Below, in pieces: positions 44,363-52,782 of a DNA stretch of 64,000 nt. Each line of letters opens with the position of its first letter. Within the stretch, counting starts at the first letter, position 1. Both the position numbers and the translations under genes were made by a program. The DNA comes from Brevibacterium oceani (GTDB lineage: Bacteria; Actinomycetota; Actinomycetes; Actinomycetales; Brevibacteriaceae): NCBI RefSeq assembly GCF_013623835.1, contig NZ_JABKDE010000005.1:1-64000 (forward strand). Reading direction: 5' to 3'. The notes below the pieces were generated by a model. That model saw only the letters and a program-made list of their open reading frames with translations. It had not been told where the DNA came from and made no database searches.

Positions 44363-45073
44363 ATGGGCCCCAAGACGCTCGACCGCCTGCTCTACATAGA
44401 TGACTCCGGGCACCCTGCATCCGGACTCGTCGTCTACGGCTGGATCGAGTTCAACCCAAACCGTTGGCATGACGTTCTCGGACAGTGGCTGAGCCATCGC
44501 AAGCGGCTATGGCGGGACTTCGGCATCGCCGTCCCACAAGAACTCCACATGACAGAGTATGCGCTTGGTCGCGGACGCATCTCTCGGCGTCTGCCGGACC
44601 GCTTCGTTCGCTCCGATGGCACTGAACTATGGAAGGACTTCGGCGGCGAGGTGGCCCGGGCCAGCCTCTCCACACTTCGGTCGACTGGAGGACTTCGGGT
44701 GGGCGCCGTCTATCGGCAGGCGACTCGCGCTACCTGGGCTCCTGCAAGCTCCGACGTCTATAGTCGACTGATTGCGAAACTTGAGGATGAGATGGCCGGC
44801 GGATCGTCGCTGGCAATGCTCTTCATGGACGGAGACGACTCAGAGACGTCGTATCGTGAGGCCCATCGCGCATTGCCCCGGGCCACGCGTCGAGTCATCG
44901 AGGATCCGATCTACACCGATTCGAAGTCATCGCAGCTCATGCAGATGGCCGACCATGTTGCGTGGTGCGCCAACGCTGCGATCGCTAGGGTCCCCAAGCA
45001 CGCATTTGCTCACGGTTGGTACGAAGAGTATCTGTCAGCTCGAGACACTCAACGACGCCCTCAAGCCATTTAA
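44363..45073 (+). CDS. DUF3800 protein (RNase H-like fold)
   Basis: 236 aa from the ATG at 44,363; TAGACT ends 7 nt upstream, suggesting a leaderless transcript. Conserved features of DUF3800: N-terminal LLYIDDSGHPASG with the acidic pair, MLFMDGDDS in the middle, and DPIYTDSKSSQLMQMADHVA near the end, where D, S, Q and D are conserved. The family is predicted to have an RNase H-like nuclease fold and is frequent on mobile and defence islands; a role here is not established. Confidence 0.8.
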   Translation: MGPKTLDRLLYIDDSGHPASGLVVYGWIEFNPNRWHDVLGQWLSHRKRLWRDFGIAVPQELHMTEYALGRGRISRRLPDRFVRSDGTELWKDFGGEVARASLSTLRSTGGLRVGAVYRQATRATWAPASSDVYSRLIAKLEDEMAGGSSLAMLFMDGDDSETSYREAHRALPRATRRVIEDPIYTDSKSSQLMQMADHVAWCANAAIARVPKHAFAHGWYEEYLSARDTQRRPQAI

Positions 45074-45089
45074 GTGAACCAGACACAGC

Positions 45090-45123
45090 TAGACCCCCCT
45101 GATCCACGCGTGTGGGGGAGGTC
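45090..45123 (+). terminator. hairpin after the DUF3800 gene
   Basis: AGACC...GGTCT arms with an inner CCCC...GGGG stem (one bulged A) and a CACGCGTG centre, 17 bp after the stop codon. No T-run. The rest of 45,074-45,273 shows no gene. Confidence 0.45.
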
Positions 45124-45273
45124 TGCACTCATTATGGTAGCTCACTCGAAGTGAGCAGTCTATGCTCGAAGCAGTCCGATCAAACGGCTGAGAGCCATGG
45201 CCGAAAACTCCTCCCCTATGCCTCTACCGAACCTCAATCGTTGCAACCCGAGGCACTGCAGTGAATGTGCGCA

Positions 45274-45615
45274 TCACGCCAACATATCCTGCAGTTGAGC
45301 ACCGCCCAGGAGGTGGAGATGCGGATGGAGAATCCGCTGGTTGGTGTCGGGCCCGAAGTTCCACGCCAGTCGAAACCCCCGCCCCTGCAGTCCACGCTCA
45401 GCCGCCAGTTGGGACGCGGTCTTCATGAGTCGACCAACTGATTCCGGTTCAGAACTGAGGTAGCTGGGCAGATCCTCGTAGTGCGATCGAGGAAACAAGA
45501 GGACGTGAATCGGGGCCATCGGCCGAAGCGGGGCGATTCCAAGGAACTCGTGATTCTCAAAAAGAATCGTAGCCTGCTCCTCTTTCAAGTCCACCTTGCA
45601 TAAGACGCATTCCAT
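45274..45615 (-). CDS. HIT-family nucleotide hydrolase
   Basis: 113 aa. Typical small HIT protein: N-terminal MECVLCKVDL with a C-x2-C, then FLGIAPLRPMAPIHVLLFPR and the active-site histidine triad HPHLHLLGG (HxHxH) close to the C-terminus. Such enzymes hydrolyse nucleoside phosphoramidates or similar AMP-linked compounds. It is divergent from the DUF6176 gene with 55 bp between starts. Confidence 0.85.
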   Translation of the reverse strand: MECVLCKVDLKEEQATILFENHEFLGIAPLRPMAPIHVLLFPRSHYEDLPSYLSSEPESVGRLMKTASQLAAERGLQGRGFRLAWNFGPDTNQRILHPHLHLLGGAQLQDMLA

Positions 45616-45670
45616 ACTTCAAGTATCCCGGTTGACCGAAGGTACGCCACCGAACCATTAGATTTGAGTC

Positions 45671-46132
45671 ATGTCCAATGATGCACAGTCTTTCCAGATG
45701 CCATTCACCCGCACCCCACGTGACTTCAGCGGGTTTCCGATGCCTCCTTCCGTTCCGAAGGGCATGCGCCTCGAACTGAGCCGTTCGAGAATTCGCCCCG
45801 GCCAAGAAGACACCTTCGATGAGTGGATGGGCATGCTCAACAGCAGGCCCGAAGAGCTGCAGGAGGGCCTTCCCGCAGAGCGGCAGGTATTCGAAGCAAC
45901 ATTTCGTCACATCGAGGCAGACGGTTCCACATGGATCTATCACCTCTCACTCATGGGCGAAGACGGTCGAGGCAACGATGAATCAATACCCATCGACGCC
46001 GCGCACGTCGCCTACAGCAAGAAGGCGAAGGAACCTGGCTGGGAAGAGCTCGAGCCGCGATTCATGCTGACACCCGCCCCATTACTCGAATCGATGAAAC
46101 GTTATGCCGAGTTCGGACACGACAAAGACTGA
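45671..46132 (+). CDS. DUF6176-like protein
   Basis: 153 aa. MRLELSRSRIRPGQEDTFDE and WMGMLNSRPEELQEGLPAER match the DUF6176 family pattern (R.K.G....F..W...L..R..E....L..E), a small dimeric alpha-beta barrel of unknown role. TAGATT ends 6 nt before the ATG, so it is probably leaderless. Convergent with the LysR-type gene. Confidence 0.65.
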   Translation: MSNDAQSFQMPFTRTPRDFSGFPMPPSVPKGMRLELSRSRIRPGQEDTFDEWMGMLNSRPEELQEGLPAERQVFEATFRHIEADGSTWIYHLSLMGEDGRGNDESIPIDAAHVAYSKKAKEPGWEELEPRFMLTPAPLLESMKRYAEFGHDKD

Positions 46133-46156
46133 ATCCTACGATTCGCTTCAGGCCCC

Positions 46157-47128
46157 TCACCGCATCACTTCGGCCGCCGCCTTGAGCGCCTCGGTCAGCC
46201 GGGAGAGCTTGTCCGACGCCAGCGTCCAGTGATGCCAATAGAGCGGGACGTCGGCGTTCGGTGAGGCGGTGATCGGAACGAGGTGATCGCCGAGTTCGCC
46301 GAGGTCGTCGAGCTGCATGATCGGGATCATGCCCCAACCGACACCGGCGGCAACGGCTGCCGCGAATTCCGTCGAGCTCGGCACCACCGACGTCGGAGGC
46401 ACCCCCTCCACTCCCGCGGCCGCAAGGAAGTTCAGCTGCAGGTCGTCGTCACGGCCGAAGTTCACCATGGGCAGGGTCGCAAGATCCACCTCGGCGAGGG
46501 AAGCCGAATCCGATCGTGAACCCGCAGGAGCACGCGAACCCGAACCCTCACGCGCCGTCATTCCTCCATGCCGCTCGAGCAGTGATCGTGCGGCGACCGC
46601 GACGTAGCGCATCGACCCGAGACGTTGGACCTGAGTGCCGTAGGCACTCGCCTCCGCCGAGGTGATCGTTCCGAGCACCTCCCCCGACGTCAGCAGCGGC
46701 AGGGCCTTGTCCTGGTCGACGACATCGATGCGGATGACGACATCGTCCCAGGCGGCCACCTCGGCGAAGACGGGCCGGAACCACGTCGCTAGGGAGTCGG
46801 CGTTCACCCCGATCCGCAGCACCGTCGGCTCTCGCCGCCCTCCACGCGCACCGGCACCGTCCGGAACATCCGCGGCGATCCCGTGGAGCCGGTCGAGCGC
46901 TTCGGACTCGAGCAGCTCGACCTGGCGGGCGTAGCGGAGGACGGCGGTGCCCGCCTCGGTGACGGTGATCGGATTCGTCCGCCGAATAAGCACCTGCCCG
47001 AGCTTCGACTCGAGCGTGCGAATGCGCTGACTCGCCGCCGAGGCGGTGATCCCGAGGACGAACGCGCCACCCTCGACAGTCCCCTCGTCGACGACCGCTG
47101 CGAGCGCTTTGACGTGATCGATGTTCAT
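46157..47128 (-). CDS. lysG: LysR-family regulator of amino-acid export (LysG/ArgP type)
   Basis: 323 aa from the ATG at 47,128. LysR winged HTH at the N-terminus (MNIDHVKALAAVVDEGTVEG, GITASAASQRIRTLESKLGQ) and a substrate-binding domain (LRIGVNADSLATWFRPVFAE), the ArgP/LysG signature. It is divergent from a lysE gene with a dyad between them, the classical arrangement in which lysine or arginine activates the exporter. A run of charged residues (GSGSRAPAGSRSDS) interrupts the effector domain near residue 205. Confidence 0.88.
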   Translation of the reverse strand: MNIDHVKALAAVVDEGTVEGGAFVLGITASAASQRIRTLESKLGQVLIRRTNPITVTEAGTAVLRYARQVELLESEALDRLHGIAADVPDGAGARGGRREPTVLRIGVNADSLATWFRPVFAEVAAWDDVVIRIDVVDQDKALPLLTSGEVLGTITSAEASAYGTQVQRLGSMRYVAVAARSLLERHGGMTAREGSGSRAPAGSRSDSASLAEVDLATLPMVNFGRDDDLQLNFLAAAGVEGVPPTSVVPSSTEFAAAVAAGVGWGMIPIMQLDDLGELGDHLVPITASPNADVPLYWHHWTLASDKLSRLTEALKAAAEVMR

Positions 47129-47146
47129 GAAGCAATTCTGCATCAG

Positions 47147-47172
47147 ATGAAGAGATTGTTGTTTTTCTTCAT
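47147..47172. promoter_or_regulatory. LysG binding site candidate
   Basis: ATGAAGA, 12 bp, TCTTCAT: perfect 7-bp inverted arms in the 61-bp divergent spacer, ending 18 bp before the lysE start. The T-rich centre and position fit a LysR-type activator site. Confidence 0.6.
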
Positions 47173-47189
47173 TCGTTTCGGAGCATAGT

Positions 47190-47798
47190 GTGGCCTCCGT
47201 GCTTACTCATCTCGTCTCCGGTCTGCTCGCCGGCTGGTCGCTCATCATCGCCGTCGGCCCGCAGAACGCGCTCGTCCTGCGCCAGGGCATCCGACGCGAA
47301 CACCTCGGCGTCGTGCTCACGATCTGCATCCTCGCCGACATTGTCCTCATCGGCTCAGGCACCGTGGGCATCGGAGCGATCGTCCTCCTCGCACCGTGGG
47401 CGCTCGAGGTGCTGCGCTGGCTGGGTGTGGCCTACCTGCTGTGGTTCGCGTGGACGAGCCTGAAGTCTGCACGGGAGGCGAGCGGGCTCAAGGCCGACAC
47501 CGAGCAGCGCAGTCTGCGCTCGATCATCCTCACCACGCTCGCGCTCACCTTCCTCAACCCCGGGGTCTACCTCGACACCGTCGTCATGCTCGGCAACCTC
47601 GCCAACCAGCAGGGACCCGGCAACGTCTGGCCGTTCACGATCGGAGCGATGCTCGGCTCGGTGAGCTGGTTCCTCGCCATCGGGTACGGCGCCCGCGGGC
47701 TCTCTGGTTATCTGGCCCGGCCGCGTGTGTGGCAGGTCCTCGACGTCGCGATCGCCGTCGTCCTCGTCATCCTCGCCGTCCGGCTGGCGCTGGGGTAG
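47190..47798 (+). CDS. lysE: L-lysine/arginine exporter
   Basis: 202 aa from the GTG at 47,190, with GGAG 9 nt upstream. Six-helix LysE: GLLAGWSLIIAVGPQNALVL with the GPQN motif characteristic of ArgO/LysE proper, and LTFLNPGVYLDTVVMLG with the NP..YLD motif. It removes excess basic amino acids, for example during growth on peptides. Control by the divergent LysG is strongly implied. Confidence 0.92.
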   Translation: MASVLTHLVSGLLAGWSLIIAVGPQNALVLRQGIRREHLGVVLTICILADIVLIGSGTVGIGAIVLLAPWALEVLRWLGVAYLLWFAWTSLKSAREASGLKADTEQRSLRSIILTTLALTFLNPGVYLDTVVMLGNLANQQGPGNVWPFTIGAMLGSVSWFLAIGYGARGLSGYLARPRVWQVLDVAIAVVLVILAVRLALG

Positions 47799-48001
47799 GG
47801 GCCGACGAGGTGCTGGCACTCGGTCAACACAGGCACGAGGCGGGGTGCTGCTGAGTCGGCATGCCAAGCGGAGTTCCGGACGGTTCGTGCGGTTTTCAGT
47901 CTGCGAATCCCGCACGGAACGACCTGAACTCGGCCGGCGGACCGGATTCCTCGCCTCGCACCCGGTTGTTAGGTCAATCCACCGAGGCGGCCCTCCACCT
48001 C

Positions 48002-50179
48002 CTACAAGCTCAGGCTCGGGTGGAGCTGGGTGAGCGTGACCATCCGTTTGCGCGCACACACCACCACGGTCGCGGCCAGGCAGATGAGCGTCATCAGCAG
48101 CAGCACGACCGCCGACTGTGCTGCGATGAACATGTCGCCGCCGGCGATGAGCGTGCGCAGCCCGTTGACCGCATGCGTCATCGGCAGGAACGGCGAAATG
48201 GCCTGGAATATGCCCGGCGCCGTCTGGACCGGATAGGTCCCTCCTGCCGAGGCGATCTGGATCATCAGCAGCACGAGGGCGATGAGCCTGCCGACACCGC
48301 CGAGCGCCGCCACACACAATTGGTGCACGGCATGGAAGCTCGCGGCCACGAGGATCGAGAACAGCAGGGTTCCCACCCACGCTCCGGCAGAGAAGTCGAG
48401 GGCGAAGGTGAGCACGAGATAGAGCACCGCGACCTGCGCCGCACCGAAGAGCAGCCCGGGAACGTAGCCGGCCCAGGCGATCCTCGACGACGACGCCGAT
48501 GAGGTCAGCGCCCGGTACGGGATCGCGTTGAGCACCATGTAGGTGATCATGCCGCCGATCCACAGCGCCAGGGACACGAAGAACGCGGCCAAGCCCTCAC
48601 CGTAAGCGTCGACGGCATTGTCTTTGACCTTATCCGCGTCGACCGGCACGGCGACGACGTCGGAGCGGTTTTCACGATCGTTCTTGTCATACGTCGGGAT
48701 CTGCTTGAGACCGTCCTCAAGCCCGTCGGCAAGCTCACCCGAGCCGTCTTCCAGCTTTCCAGCACCCTTGTCGAGCTTCGTCGAACCATCGACGAGCTTC
48801 GAGGAACCGTCCTTGAGGTCACCGACTCCGGTCTTCGCCTTCGCGGTCCCGTCCTTGAGCTGGACGATCCCGTCGTTGAGGTCCCCGGCTCCCTTCGCCA
48901 GCTTCCCCGCACCGGCGTCGAGCTTGACCAGGCCCGAGTGCAGATCATCCGCACCGGTCGCGACCTCCTGTGCGCCGTCGTCGAGCTTGCCGATCTTCTT
49001 GTCGGCATCGTGGATCTTGTCCATGACGTCATCGACGGCGTCCTTGACCGGGTCCTCGAGGTCCTTCGCCTTGTCCTTTGCGTCCTTCGCACGCGAGTGC
49101 GCATCATCGAGGTCTCCGCCGAGGGTGTCGACATCGTCGGAGAGCTTCGCGACGTCGGGATCGTCCGGGTACTTCTCCTTCAGCTTCTCGACCCGGTCGT
49201 CGACGTCGCCGTTGACCGATGTGCGGGCGGTCTCGAAGTCGTCTTCGGCCCGCTCGAGCTTGGGACGAGTCCCGTCGACGAGGTCGTCGGCCTTCTTCTT
49301 GAGATCATCGGCCTTGTCCGTGGCATCGTCGGCGACATCACGGAGCTGCCCCGTCCCGTCGGCGACCTGCCCAGCACCGTCGGCGAGCTTCTTCGAACCG
49401 TTCTTCGCCTCGGTGGTGGACTCGGACAGAGCATCGGCACCATTCTTGAGATCCCCACTGCCCTTGACGAGCTTGCCGGCACCGTCGTCGAGGTCGATGA
49501 TCCCGGTCTGCAGAGTGCCGACTCCCTTGTCGAGCTTCGTCGTACCGTCGACGAGCGATCCGGTTCCGTCGTGCAGGTCGGAGGCGCCGTCGTGGAGGTC
49601 CGAGGCGCCGTTCGCGGCCTTCTCGGTCTGCGAATGGATGTCGTTGAACCCGACGTAGACCTGGGAGACATACTCGGCTGTGGTCGTCTTGTTCAATCCG
49701 GACTTGATCTCGGTGAGCACGGTATTCGCCACCTGGCCGACGATGAAGTTGTGGGCATCATCGGTGCGCAGCTGCAGTCCCGCCTGCTCGGGGTCGTCGC
49801 CGCCGGTGGAGACGAGATTCTTCGAGAAGCCCTCGGGGATTTCGAGGATCGCGAAGTACTTGCCCTCGGCCAGACCGTCGTCGGCTTCCTCCTGACTGGT
49901 CTCGGTCCAATCGAAGCCACCCTCGCCCTTCGGTGTGATCTCGTCGACGAGCTCATCACCGGCATGCAGGGATTCCCCGTCGGAGTTCGGCTTCTTCGCC
50001 CCGGTGTCCTCGTTGACGACCGCCGCCTGCAGCTTGTCGAGGTTGTCCGTCGGGTTCCAGTTCGAGGCCAGGTAGAGGCCGCCGTAGATGGCGGGGATGA
50101 CGGCGATGACGATCATCGCCAGGCGCGTGATCGTGTGCCGTTTGAACCGTGAGAGTTCTAGCCAGGGAAGGGAGAACAT
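48002..50179 (-). CDS. YhgE/Pip-family membrane protein
   Basis: 725 aa. One N-terminal membrane segment (AMIVIAVIPAIYGGLYLASN), a long extracellular part and about five C-terminal membrane segments (FFVSLALWIGGMITYMVLNA onward), the layout of YhgE/Pip (phage infection protein) and ABC-2-like transporters. The extracellular part (about residues 195-525) is made of many LxxGxxxLxxG units (LHDGASDLHDG, LKDGSSKLVDGSTKLDKGAG), which form a long coiled-coil or beta-like rod. It follows the ABC ATPase gene by 54 bp, so the two probably form one export system. Export substrate unknown. Confidence 0.85.
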   Translation of the reverse strand: MFSLPWLELSRFKRHTITRLAMIVIAVIPAIYGGLYLASNWNPTDNLDKLQAAVVNEDTGAKKPNSDGESLHAGDELVDEITPKGEGGFDWTETSQEEADDGLAEGKYFAILEIPEGFSKNLVSTGGDDPEQAGLQLRTDDAHNFIVGQVANTVLTEIKSGLNKTTTAEYVSQVYVGFNDIHSQTEKAANGASDLHDGASDLHDGTGSLVDGTTKLDKGVGTLQTGIIDLDDGAGKLVKGSGDLKNGADALSESTTEAKNGSKKLADGAGQVADGTGQLRDVADDATDKADDLKKKADDLVDGTRPKLERAEDDFETARTSVNGDVDDRVEKLKEKYPDDPDVAKLSDDVDTLGGDLDDAHSRAKDAKDKAKDLEDPVKDAVDDVMDKIHDADKKIGKLDDGAQEVATGADDLHSGLVKLDAGAGKLAKGAGDLNDGIVQLKDGTAKAKTGVGDLKDGSSKLVDGSTKLDKGAGKLEDGSGELADGLEDGLKQIPTYDKNDRENRSDVVAVPVDADKVKDNAVDAYGEGLAAFFVSLALWIGGMITYMVLNAIPYRALTSSASSSRIAWAGYVPGLLFGAAQVAVLYLVLTFALDFSAGAWVGTLLFSILVAASFHAVHQLCVAALGGVGRLIALVLLMIQIASAGGTYPVQTAPGIFQAISPFLPMTHAVNGLRTLIAGGDMFIAAQSAVVLLLMTLICLAATVVVCARKRMVTLTQLHPSLSL

Positions 50180-50233
50180 GCGGGAATCTCCTCGGAATCG
50201 AGATCGTGGTGCAGGAAGTTCGGTGTCGGAAGT

Positions 50234-51094
50234 TCAGTGTCGCGAGCCGTGCCGGCTCGGGCGATGAGCGGTCAGCTCGAGTTCGATGACCGCTGTGGGT
50301 TCGGCTTCGGAGCCGAGTGATCGGGAGGCGATGTCGAATTCGCCGGAATCCTCGCAGGAGACGATGACGGTCAGCGGGTTGTCTGGATCCCGCGACTGGC
50401 GCAGCTGCTGATAGATGAGGAGCCCGGCCCAGGCACGCGCCCGATCGGCGGCTTCGCGCAGGTAGTCGATGTTGTCGATGACGACAGCGGGCGGTCGGCT
50501 CAGACTTGCCAGCCCGAATTCGAGGAAGAACTTCTGCAGCTCGCTCAGTTCCGAGACGAAGACCTCTCCGTCGTCGTCGATGAGGAAGTCGGCTTCCTGC
50601 GCATCCGTCGTCGAGAACGTCCCCTCGGGGAGCGCATCGATGAATTCGGTCGCCGAAGCGAAGGTCTGCCGGATGAGGCCGATGACCTCCCGCAGCGACG
50701 ACTTCGACACCCACGGCTTGTACCAGGGCTGCAGCATGATCCGGCGTTCGGCCACGTGCTGTGCCACCGTGAAGTCGTTCTCGAGGTCCGTCAGCCCTGC
50801 GACGTGTCCGACGGCCACCTGCCCGCGGACGGCGCGGGCCTGCTTCCGGATATCCAATTCGCCGAGGCGGCCCTGCCCTTCCGAGACCTGCATCCGTCCC
50901 GCCAGGGAAAGCAGCAGGGAAGTCTTGCCGCTGCCGGCGGGTCCGCGGACGATCACGATGGCACCGGTCGGAACCTCGAGGTCGATGTCGTCGAAGACGT
51001 TGCCCTGCTTACCCGTCAGGGACCACCCCTGCAGGGAAATCGCCGTCGAATCGGTGTCAGCATCCTCGGCGAGAGTGTCAGTCGTACTCTCCAT
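50234..51094 (-). CDS. ABC transporter ATPase with degenerate signature, partner of the YhgE protein
   Basis: 286 aa from the ATG at 51,094 (AGGG upstream; a TTG 5 codons earlier is possible). Walker A is good (IVRGPAGSGKTSLLLSLAG, about residues 48-66). The signature reads SELSELQKFFLEFGLASLSR instead of LSGGQ, and Walker B is PPAVVIDNIDYL, where the catalytic Glu is replaced by Asn. ATP binding is plausible but hydrolysis is doubtful. ATPases of this kind pair with YhgE-type membrane proteins in actinobacteria. Confidence 0.75.
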   Translation of the reverse strand: MESTTDTLAEDADTDSTAISLQGWSLTGKQGNVFDDIDLEVPTGAIVIVRGPAGSGKTSLLLSLAGRMQVSEGQGRLGELDIRKQARAVRGQVAVGHVAGLTDLENDFTVAQHVAERRIMLQPWYKPWVSKSSLREVIGLIRQTFASATEFIDALPEGTFSTTDAQEADFLIDDDGEVFVSELSELQKFFLEFGLASLSRPPAVVIDNIDYLREAADRARAWAGLLIYQQLRQSRDPDNPLTVIVSCEDSGEFDIASRSLGSEAEPTAVIELELTAHRPSRHGSRH

Positions 51095-51223
51095 TGCCCT
51101 GGCTTCCAATCGTCCGTGCCCTCAGTCGACCAAGTCTGGTTCGGGCGCTTCTGCGCCGCCCATGTGTCTGCAGACTACGTCACCGTGCACACTGAGTGTC
51201 GCGGAGCGGGGCGGCCTCCCCTT

Positions 51224-51241
51224 TGTTACCCTTCGGTAACA
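51224..51241. promoter_or_regulatory. TGTTACC-CTTC-GGTAACA inverted repeat
   Basis: Perfect 7-bp arms with a 4-nt centre in the 295-bp divergent spacer between the ABC gene and the TDT carrier. It may be an operator of a regulator encoded elsewhere or a hairpin in the 5' region. Confidence 0.4.
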
Positions 51242-51389
51242 CCAGTGAATTCTCTCATAGAACGGTATCGATGGGCCACATCTGTCGGCAATCACACACA
51301 GTCGCTTCGAGCAGAAGCAGGACGCGGGCGGGGGTCGTGATATCGAATGCGATGAGTGTCGGGCATCGACGCCGGAGGACGAGGAGCGG

Positions 51390-52469
51390 ATGAACGCTGT
51401 CGAAGACCATCCCTTGCGGCTGCGCAGGAACTGGGGGCTGAGCCCGTCGACGCTCGCGCCCGGGTGCTTCGCGTCGGTCATGGCCACCGGGATCGTCTCG
51501 ATCGGAGCGCAGCAGAAGGGACTGGCTCTCCTGTCGGCCGTCCTCTTCTGGCTGGCTGTCGCGCCCTACCTCTTCTTCGGAGCCCTGACCGTTCTGCGCC
51601 TCATCCGTCATCGTCAGGCCCTGCGCAATGACCTCCACGACCCGAGCCGGGCGTTCGGCTTCTTCACGGCCGTGGCCGGAACGAACGTTCTCGCCACAGC
51701 TCTCATCGGCCTCGGTTTCACGCCTCTGGCCCTCGCTCTCTTCGGTCTCGGAGCGCTGCTGTGGATCGTTCTCGGGTACGGGATCCCGTTCACCGCCGTG
51801 CTCGGCTCGCGCACTCGTCCGGCGGCCAAAGGCGCGAACGGCACCTGGTTCGTCTGGGTCGTCGGCGCACAGTCCGTGGCCGTCGTCGCCTCCAGCCTGG
51901 CGATCGAGATCCCGAGAACTTCGCTCGCCGTTCCCGGCCTTGTCGAGTCCCTGGCGCTGACGGCGGTGGTCATGTGGGCGGTGGGCATCGCCCTCTACGT
52001 CGCCTGCGCGGCGGTCGTCGGTATTCGGGTGCTGCTCCATCGGTTCGGGCCCACGGACCTCGACGCTCCGTACTGGGTGACGATGGGCGCCCTGGCGATC
52101 TCGATTGTCGCGGGGTCCCGGATCCTCGAGATGGGGTCGACTCCGATGCTCGATGCGACCAGGCAGCTGATCGGCGGATCGTCGGCACTCCTCTGGGCCC
52201 TCGCCACCTGGCTCATCCCTGTCTTCGTGATCGCCGGCGGGTGGCGTCACTTCGTCCATCGGGTGCCGATGAACTATTCGGCGGGACCGTGGAGCATGGT
52301 CTTCCCGCTGGGCATGTACGCGGTGGCGAGCATGTATCTGGGCCGTTCCGATCAGGTTCCGGCGATCGAGTGGATCGGCCGGCACTGGTTCTGGGTCGGC
52401 TTCATCGTCTTGGCGATCGTCTTCGCCGCAATGCTCTGGTCGTTCGTGAGGACCCTCCGCCGCAGCTGA
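51390..52469 (+). CDS. TDT-family transporter (tellurite-resistance/dicarboxylate type)
   Basis: 359 aa with ten hydrophobic segments and the TDT signature at the N-terminus (LAPGCFASVMATGIVSIGAQ). Members include TehA and the Mae1 malate carrier; plant SLAC1 anion channels share the fold. Start ATG 51,390, preceded by GGAGGACGAGGAG. Substrate unknown; monovalent anion or C4-dicarboxylate are the family options. Confidence 0.82.
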   Translation: MNAVEDHPLRLRRNWGLSPSTLAPGCFASVMATGIVSIGAQQKGLALLSAVLFWLAVAPYLFFGALTVLRLIRHRQALRNDLHDPSRAFGFFTAVAGTNVLATALIGLGFTPLALALFGLGALLWIVLGYGIPFTAVLGSRTRPAAKGANGTWFVWVVGAQSVAVVASSLAIEIPRTSLAVPGLVESLALTAVVMWAVGIALYVACAAVVGIRVLLHRFGPTDLDAPYWVTMGALAISIVAGSRILEMGSTPMLDATRQLIGGSSALLWALATWLIPVFVIAGGWRHFVHRVPMNYSAGPWSMVFPLGMYAVASMYLGRSDQVPAIEWIGRHWFWVGFIVLAIVFAAMLWSFVRTLRRS

Positions 52470-52483
52470 GCGCGGGCCGGTGA

Positions 52484-52588
52484 GTGATCTCGCACGGGCG
52501 CGCCGGGACGACCCCAGGCGGCCTCGAGCCGACAGTGATCGCGCACCCGCCGACAGTGATCGCGCACGGGACGGTCGTGATCGCGCAC
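52484..52588 (+). repeat. 21-bp tandem repeats with GTGATCGCGCAC core
   Basis: GTGATCGCGCAC occurs at 52,535, 52,556 and 52,577, exactly 21 bp apart, and a variant (GTGATCTCGCAC) at 52,484. It lies in the spacer after the TDT gene. Confidence 0.75.
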
Positions 52589-52631
52589 GGGACAGCCACC
52601 TCGGCGATGGAGCGGATCACACCGCAAGCGA

Positions 52632-52759
52632 CGAAACGCCCCGTTGGCAACGAAACGCCCCGTCAGCTTCATCTCATACCGTTGCACTGGTACGTAGTGA
52701 CGCTGGCGGGGCGTGATGCTCGCGCGGCTGCAGAAGATAGCGGCAACGGGGCGTGATGC
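52632..52759. repeat. paired direct and inverted repeats
   Basis: CGAAACGCCCCGT occurs twice (52,632-52,644 and 52,651-52,663) and its inverse core within CGGGGCGTGATGC twice (52,707-52,719 and 52,747-52,759). The four copies can form alternative stems between the convergent TDT and DUF805 genes, probably acting in termination. With the 21-bp repeats this explains most of the 313-bp gene-free stretch. Confidence 0.6.
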
Positions 52760-52782
52760 CCAGAGCCGAACCCGTCGCCGAA

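Noticed and set aside
52484-52588. CRISPR array
   Set aside because: Repeats are 12 bp with 9-bp spacers and spacers are not unique; no cas genes are nearby.
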